Source: an uncultured Lachnospiraceae bacterium (GTDB lineage: Bacteria; Bacillota_A; Clostridia; Lachnospirales; Lachnospiraceae). From it: a DNA stretch of 11,303 nucleotides. Positions 7,737 through 11,303 of the stretch are shown here, piece after piece. Where the stretch lies: NCBI GenBank assembly GCA_902795835.1, contig CADBNA010000144.1, positions 1 through 11,303 on the forward strand, given 5' to 3'. A program made the position numbers and the translations under genes. Positions within the stretch are counted from its first letter, which is position 1, and each line of letters opens with the position of its first letter. The notes beneath the pieces were generated by a model. The model was not told where the DNA came from and ran no database searches. It worked only from the letters and a program-made list of their open reading frames with translations.

Positions 7737-8540
7737 TTACATGATTGCCTGCAGCAGCCGTCTGGTATAGGGATGCTGCGGGTTCTCAAAAACATCCCAC
7801 ACTGTCCCGGTTTCCACAATGGAACCGTTCTGCATAATGGAGACATCATCGGCAATCTCAGCCACAACCCCCAGGTCATGCGTAATGAACAGAACACCCA
7901 TCCGCTGATCCCGGCTCAGATGCCAGATTTTCTTCAGAATCTGTTTCTGTACCGTCACGTCAAGAGCCGTTGTCGGCTCATCCGCTATCAGGATATCGGT
8001 CTGAAGCGCCATTGCTGTCGCAATCATGACCCTCTGGCACATTCCGCCGCTGAGTTCATGCGGCCTGGCCGAAAGAAGTGTCTCCGGATCCCTGAGATTA
8101 ACCGCTTTCAGATATTCCAGACACTGTTTTTTTGCCTGCTGCCGGCTGATTTTCTGATGCGCCAGTATTCCTTCTGTCATCTGGTCTTCGATCGTAAACA
8201 GCGGGTCCAGAGACGCCGACGGATCCTGGAAGATCATGGAAAAAACAGTTCCGTTGCGCTTTCTCCTTTCCCCTTCAGGAAGCCGGAGCAGGTCCTGCTC
8301 ATCATAAAAAATCTGTCCGTCTGTAATTCGCCCGTTTCTGGCCAGCAGATTCATGACGGCCAGAGAAGTAACCGATTTTCCGCTCCCGCTCTCTCCTACC
8401 AGCGCTGTAATGCTTCCTTTCCGGACAGTCAGATCCACTCCCCGCACGGCATGAACAGTTCCGCCTGATGTGTCGAAATCCACACTGAGATGCCGGATCC
8501 GCAGTTCCTTTTCCTTTTGTTCAGTCTGCTGATAATCCAT
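7737..8540 (-). CDS. Nickel/peptide-type ABC importer ATPase (NikD/DppD-like)
   Basis: A 267-residue ATPase from the chosen start. It has Walker A GESGSGKS (49-56), Gln105 in MIFQDPSASLDP, signature LSGGMCQR (163-170), Walker B DILIADEP (182-189) and switch His221 (FITHDLGVV). It ends just after HPYTRRLLQAIM, so it lacks the cysteine-bearing C-terminal extension of OppD/DppD and matches the short NikD form. An open frame continues upstream to 8597, but those 19 residues lie inside the permease gene and look like shadow sequence. The ATG at 8540 has GGGGAGGG about ten bases upstream and overlaps the permease stop by 20 bases, consistent with translational coupling. Together with the following ATPase it forms the motor of the importer. 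Confidence 0.93.
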   Translation of the reverse strand: MDYQQTEQKEKELRIRHLSVDFDTSGGTVHAVRGVDLTVRKGSITALVGESGSGKSVTSLAVMNLLARNGRITDGQIFYDEQDLLRLPEGERRKRNGTVFSMIFQDPSASLDPLFTIEDQMTEGILAHQKISRQQAKKQCLEYLKAVNLRDPETLLSARPHELSGGMCQRVMIATAMALQTDILIADEPTTALDVTVQKQILKKIWHLSRDQRMGVLFITHDLGVVAEIADDVSIMQNGSIVETGTVWDVFENPQHPYTRRLLQAIM

Positions 8541-9381
8541 CCTGGATGCCCTCCCCGAGTAAATTAAAAGCCAGAACCACGATAAAAATCGCAACACCCG
8601 GTATCATCATCAGTTCCGGATGCGTCTGCAGATATTCTCTGCTGCCGCTGAGCATTATTCCCCACTCGGGAGCGGGAGCCTGAACACCCAGACCCAGGAA
8701 GGAAAAACTGGCGATATGCAGGATCAGTCTTCCGATTTCCAGTGTCGCCATGACAATGATAGACGGCGCGATGTTCCGCAGCACATGGCGCAACAGGATC
8801 CGCACATTGCCGCAGCCCCCTGCGCGGAGTGCCATCATATAATTCTGTCCTTTGACCTGAAGGGTCAGGGCTCTGGTCAGCCTGGCATATTCCGCCCAGA
8901 ATACGAGTGACATGGAGAACACCAGGTTCCGGCCGCTGGCTCCCAGCGTTCCCGCAATTGCCAGCGCCACCACGAAGGAGGGGACAGCCATGAACACGTC
9001 AATCACCCGCATAAGAAAGGAGTCCGTCTTTCCTCCGACATAACCGGCAATCAGCCCGATAGGAACCCCGATCAGGATTGTGATTCCCAGGACCATACCA
9101 CTGTACAGGAGAGAATAGCGGCTTCCCCAGATCAGTCTGGAAAGCTCACAGCGGCCAAGCTGGTCATTTCCAAGAGGATACGCCGCGCTCGGCCCCTTCA
9201 GCTTCATGACGATATTGACCAGAAGCGGGTCATTGGGGGCCAGCACAGGTGCCAGCAGGGCTGTCAGAATAAAGGCCGCCACTATGACAAGTCCCACTTT
9301 TGCCCGCGTAGAACGAAATGCCTTGCGCAGATGAAGTCTGGCGACTCCGATACTCTCCAGCTGTTGTTCTTTTTTTTTCAT
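8521..9381 (-). CDS. Nickel/peptide-type ABC importer permease (NikC/DppC-like)
   Basis: A 286-residue inner membrane permease. Hydrophobic segments lie near 28-48, 92-114, 125-147, 152-165, 203-230 and 257-277, as in the OppC/DppC/NikC family. The family hallmark before the second membrane helix reads YPLGNDQLGRCELSRL (68-83); most relatives have LGTDxLGRD here, so Thr to Asn and Asp to Cys (Cys78) are departures. The EAA loop that docks the ATPase is at about 180-203 (NYMMALRAGG...RHVLRN). The end shows the usual AFNLLGEGIQDGL motif. The ATG has GGAGGAGG eight bases upstream and lies 64 bases after the stop of the partner permease. Role: one half of the membrane channel for substrate delivered by the binding protein. 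Confidence 0.93.
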   Translation of the reverse strand: MKKKEQQLESIGVARLHLRKAFRSTRAKVGLVIVAAFILTALLAPVLAPNDPLLVNIVMKLKGPSAAYPLGNDQLGRCELSRLIWGSRYSLLYSGMVLGITILIGVPIGLIAGYVGGKTDSFLMRVIDVFMAVPSFVVALAIAGTLGASGRNLVFSMSLVFWAEYARLTRALTLQVKGQNYMMALRAGGCGNVRILLRHVLRNIAPSIIVMATLEIGRLILHIASFSFLGLGVQAPAPEWGIMLSGSREYLQTHPELMMIPGVAIFIVVLAFNLLGEGIQDGLSAD

Positions 9382-9445
9382 AAGTCACTCCTCCTCCGCA
9401 GCCGGGGGATCATCCGCCTGTAAAAACTGTTTTGTCTCCAGGCCC

Positions 9446-10375
9446 TTACTTCAGCTGTATCCTTCGGTCGATCAGGGAATACATGATATCTACCAGCAGA
9501 TTCGCAGCAACGACAAAGAACGAAAGGACCAGGATAAAACACTGCAGCACCGGCATATCCTTTGACACGACAGCCTCCAGCGCTGTAAATCCGATTCCGC
9601 GGATGGAAAAAATATTCTCGATCACTGCCGAACCGGCAAAGAAACCGACAACCATGCTGACTGAACGCGTCATTACCGGAATAAGAGAATTCTTTAATCC
9701 ATGCTTCAGAACAATCTTGACCGGCGAGAGACCTTTTGCACGGCAGGCCCGGATATAATCCTGTTTCAGAGCAGCCCTCAGATTTGTCCGGATCAGGCGG
9801 ATGAGAATCCCGTAGTGTCCTATACTCATGGTGAAGGCAGCAACAATAGGCAGACCGCCGGTCGTTCCCCCGATGACCGGAATCACCTTCAGCTTTACTC
9901 CCAGCAGGAACAGCAGCATCAGCCCGATCCAGAAATCAGGCAGAGACGCGCTGATAAAACACAGTGTTTCCACAATTCGGTCAAGCAGGCCCCCTTCGAA
10001 CACGGCGGAAAGGATCCCCAGAGGGATACTGATCACAAAAAGCATGACGATCGCTGTCAGTGCCAGCTTCAGCGTTTCCGGGAAGTGTCTGGCCAGTTCC
10101 TCCAGGGCAGGCCGGTTGGTAGAAATCGAAGTCCCGAAATCGCCGTGCAGCACATTGTTCAGCCATGACAGATACTGCTCTGCCACCGGCCTGTCCAGAC
10201 CGTATTCATGACGGATCTGGTTGATCTGCTCGACCGTGGGGTGGTTATACGCCTGTTCCGCGAGAATCCGTGCAGGATCTCCGGCCGAAAAGGAAGACAG
10301 AATAAACATCAGAACGGTCACAGCAATCAGGACCGGTATCATCTGAAGCACTCTTTTCAAAATATATTTTCCCAC
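9446..10375 (-). CDS. Nickel/peptide-type ABC importer permease (NikB/DppB-like), first gene of the operon
   Basis: A 309-residue permease starting at GTG (VGKYILKRVLQMIPVL), typical of NikB/DppB N-termini. Landmarks are the first helix at about 9-28, HGDFGTSI (77-84), FPETLKLALTA (98-108), helices near 105-125, 142-160, 176-192 and 234-252, the EAA loop DYIRACRAKGLSP...KHGLKN (206-229), the family motif IENIFSIRGIG (252-262), and a last helix near 279-298. The open frame runs 41 codons further up to 10498, but those codons are unlike the family and overlap the riboswitch expression platform. The GTG has GGGAGGA five bases upstream, which fixes the start. It is the first gene after the cobalamin riboswitch, so its mRNA is the direct target of control. 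Confidence 0.93.
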   Translation of the reverse strand: MGKYILKRVLQMIPVLIAVTVLMFILSSFSAGDPARILAEQAYNHPTVEQINQIRHEYGLDRPVAEQYLSWLNNVLHGDFGTSISTNRPALEELARHFPETLKLALTAIVMLFVISIPLGILSAVFEGGLLDRIVETLCFISASLPDFWIGLMLLFLLGVKLKVIPVIGGTTGGLPIVAAFTMSIGHYGILIRLIRTNLRAALKQDYIRACRAKGLSPVKIVLKHGLKNSLIPVMTRSVSMVVGFFAGSAVIENIFSIRGIGFTALEAVVSKDMPVLQCFILVLSFFVVAANLLVDIMYSLIDRRIQLK

Positions 10376-10386
10376 TGTATTCCTCC

Positions 10387-10400
10387 CAGACACACGTCTG
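10387..10400 (-). other. Small hairpin touching the ribosome binding site of the first operon gene
   Basis: On the minus strand CAGAC (10400-10396) can pair with GTCTG (10391-10387) around a four-base loop. The Shine-Dalgarno GGGAGGA (10387-10381) begins at the last base of the stem. It could modestly influence ribosome access, but the stem is only five pairs and its role is an inference. Confidence 0.3.
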
Positions 10401-10413
10401 TGCCGTTTCCCGC

Positions 10414-10468
10414 AAAAACAACGAAAGCCTGTGTGTACACCATGATTCGGTGAACAAACACAGACTTT
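10414..10468 (-). terminator. Riboswitch-controlled terminator candidate (expression platform)
   Basis: On the minus strand AAAGTCTGTGT (10468-10458) pairs with ACACAGGCTTT (10434-10424) along 11 positions with one G-U pair. An inner CACC/GGTG stem forms in the loop. The hairpin is followed by CGTTGTTTTT, a U-rich tail ending near 10414. A competing helix is possible: TTCGGTG (10495-10489), just after the aptamer, can pair with CACCGAA (10452-10446), which forms the inner part of the terminator hairpin. That would serve as an antiterminator when cobalamin is absent. Pairings were found by eye with no energy calculation. The hairpin sits 39 bases before the GTG of the first permease. Confidence 0.65.
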
Positions 10469-10514
10469 CTCTGTAAAAATATCGCTCCCACCGAACAATA
10501 TGTCGTATCACGGC

Positions 10515-10709
10515 GGACGGCAAGTCTCCTGACTTGAATTCTTCCTACTCCAGATCTTCCCGGAATGCCTCTTCTGGGCATCTGTTCCAGTGATGTTACT
10601 GTTTCGTCCTTCTTACAGTAGCGGGGGCTGTTCCGGTTTTTCACCGGATTCCTTATTAAACCCTGAAGCACAGGCTGTTTTCTCAGTCCTGCGCCATCGG
10701 GTACCATCC
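10515..10709 (-). promoter_or_regulatory. Cobalamin riboswitch controlling the transporter operon
   Basis: The minus strand matches the AdoCbl riboswitch consensus along its length. A GCGCAGGaCTG/CAGcCTGTGC hairpin comes first, then GGAATCCGGTGAAAAACCGG with a perfect CCGG stem. The B12-box core CCCCCGCTACTGT is at 10627-10615, followed by a GCC...GGC arm, GGGAAG, and the invariant 3' element AAGTCAGGAGACTTGCC (10535-10519). The ends GGATGGTA (10709-10702) and TGCCGTCC (10522-10515) pair over eight positions with two G-U pairs, which fixes the aptamer at 195 nt. High cobalamin should reduce expression of the downstream genes. No clear promoter was found in the 66 bases between the preceding methyltransferase and the aptamer, so the transcription start is undetermined; read-through or a promoter inside that gene is possible. 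Confidence 0.96.
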
Positions 10710-10775
10710 TCGCGGCTTATTCAATTGTGCTCTGCGGCTTGTTCTGCATTCCCGGCAGGAAAGCCGGAGCCAGCA

Positions 10776-11303
10776 TTATTTCCATGCAATCACCCGGAAT
10801 TTTCTGCCCTGATATCCGTACTTCAGATATTCCAATCTGGTAAAAGAATTCCTGTAAGTATCATCAGACACCGTGACCTGCCGGAAGCCGGCTTTACGAA
10901 GCATTCTCCGGTCCGCACCTGGACGTTCCTGTCTTGCCAGCGGAAGCTGTCCGAAAACTCCGTCTTTATTGGCATGGGCTCTTTTTTCCGGGATTCTCCG
11001 TTCCGTGATCACCGTAAGTGCAGCAGAAAACTTCTTCCAGGCCTTTGTCTTCACGTCATTTCTGTCGCGTCTGTAATTGCCGTCATATATAATCACACGG
11101 CCGTCAGGCTTCAGAACTTCCTTCCATCTGCGGAATGCGGCCTCGGGATCGTACAGGGTCCAGACCACATCTCTTGAGATAATGACATCATAGCTGCCTT
11201 CATCCTCATCCGGCAGTGTAACGGCATCTTCCACACAGGCCTCCGCCTGACAGCCTTCCGCCCGGAAATTTGCCCGGGCATGTTCCACCATGCCTGTCGA
11301 TCC
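10776..11303 (-). CDS. Class I SAM-dependent methyltransferase (MTase-1), 5' end outside window
   Basis: The reading frame is open to the window edge, giving 175 visible residues ending at TAA. The first ATG inside the window (11291) is not the start: the frame continues upstream as GSTG before MVEHARANF, which matches the strand-2 region of these enzymes, so motif I lies beyond the edge. Visible features are SYDVIISRDVVWTLYDPEAAF (motif II region), VLKPDGRVIIYDGNY, and a C-terminal MLRKAGFRQVTVSDD strand. It shares the VISR-x2-WTL-x-DPE and DGNY blocks with MTase-2, so the two are paralogues. It ends 66 bases before the cobalamin riboswitch, as MTase-2 ends before the second riboswitch. It is probably the last gene of another unit lying to the right. 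Substrate unknown. Confidence 0.9.
   Translation of the reverse strand, partial: GSTGMVEHARANFRAEGCQAEACVEDAVTLPDEDEGSYDVIISRDVVWTLYDPEAAFRRWKEVLKPDGRVIIYDGNYRRDRNDVKTKAWKKFSAALTVITERRIPEKRAHANKDGVFGQLPLARQERPGADRRMLRKAGFRQVTVSDDTYRNSFTRLEYLKYGYQGRKFRVIAWK

Noticed and set aside
8541..8597. 19-residue N-terminal extension of the NikD-like ATPase
   Set aside because: It lies in the end of the permease gene; ATG at 8540 has a strong ribosome binding site and gives the normal family start.
10376..10498. Upstream ATG extending the NikB-like permease by 41 residues
   Set aside because: The extension overlaps the terminator hairpin and ribosome binding site, is unlike family N-termini, and the GTG at 10375 has a well-placed GGGAGGA.
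10752..10767. Hairpin ccggc/gccgg after MTase-1 as an intrinsic terminator
   Set aside because: The stem is only five pairs and no U-tract follows on the minus strand, so termination here is not supported.

Overview
The window looks like a chromosomal stretch of a moderately GC-rich Firmicute, probably Clostridia and perhaps Lachnospiraceae-like. This is an inference from strong GGAGG-type ribosome binding sites, tight operon packing, cobalamin riboswitches in front of transport genes, and short hairpin repeats of a kind common in such genomes. Every gene I support lies on the minus strand, so the biological reading order runs from high to low coordinates.

Layout in transcription order. (1) 11303-10776: the 3' part of a class I SAM-dependent methyltransferase (MTase-1), cut by the window edge. 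(2) 10709-10515: a textbook cobalamin riboswitch aptamer, followed at 10468-10414 by a terminator-like hairpin with a U-rich tail. (3) 10375-6784: two permeases and two ATPases of the nickel/dipeptide (NikBCDE/DppBCDF) type. (4) 6694-5111: the matching family 5 (NikA-like) substrate-binding protein. (5) 4914-1344: two overlapping genes for exporter-fold ABC half-transporters, most like the CydDC / IrtAB / YbtPQ group. (6) 1340-567: a second methyltransferase (MTase-2), related to MTase-1. (7) 562-1: a 46-bp perfect palindrome, then a promoter with a second cobalamin riboswitch (314-94), which lies between two 64-bp identical direct repeats. This riboswitch points off the left edge.

Interpretation. 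Items 3-6 form one probable eight-gene operon under cobalamin control. A NikA-type importer repressed by B12 suggests uptake of cobalt, a cobalt chelate (metallophore) or a corrinoid precursor. The exporter-fold pair could move a chelator out or a metal chelate in, as IrtAB and YbtPQ do. The methyltransferase could modify the same small molecule. No biosynthetic enzyme for a metallophore is visible, so this remains a hypothesis.

The arrangement [methyltransferase end -> cobalamin riboswitch] occurs twice, once at each end of the operon. That suggests a tandem series of B12-regulated transport/methyltransferase units extending beyond both edges. No tRNA, rRNA, CRISPR array or intact transposase was seen.
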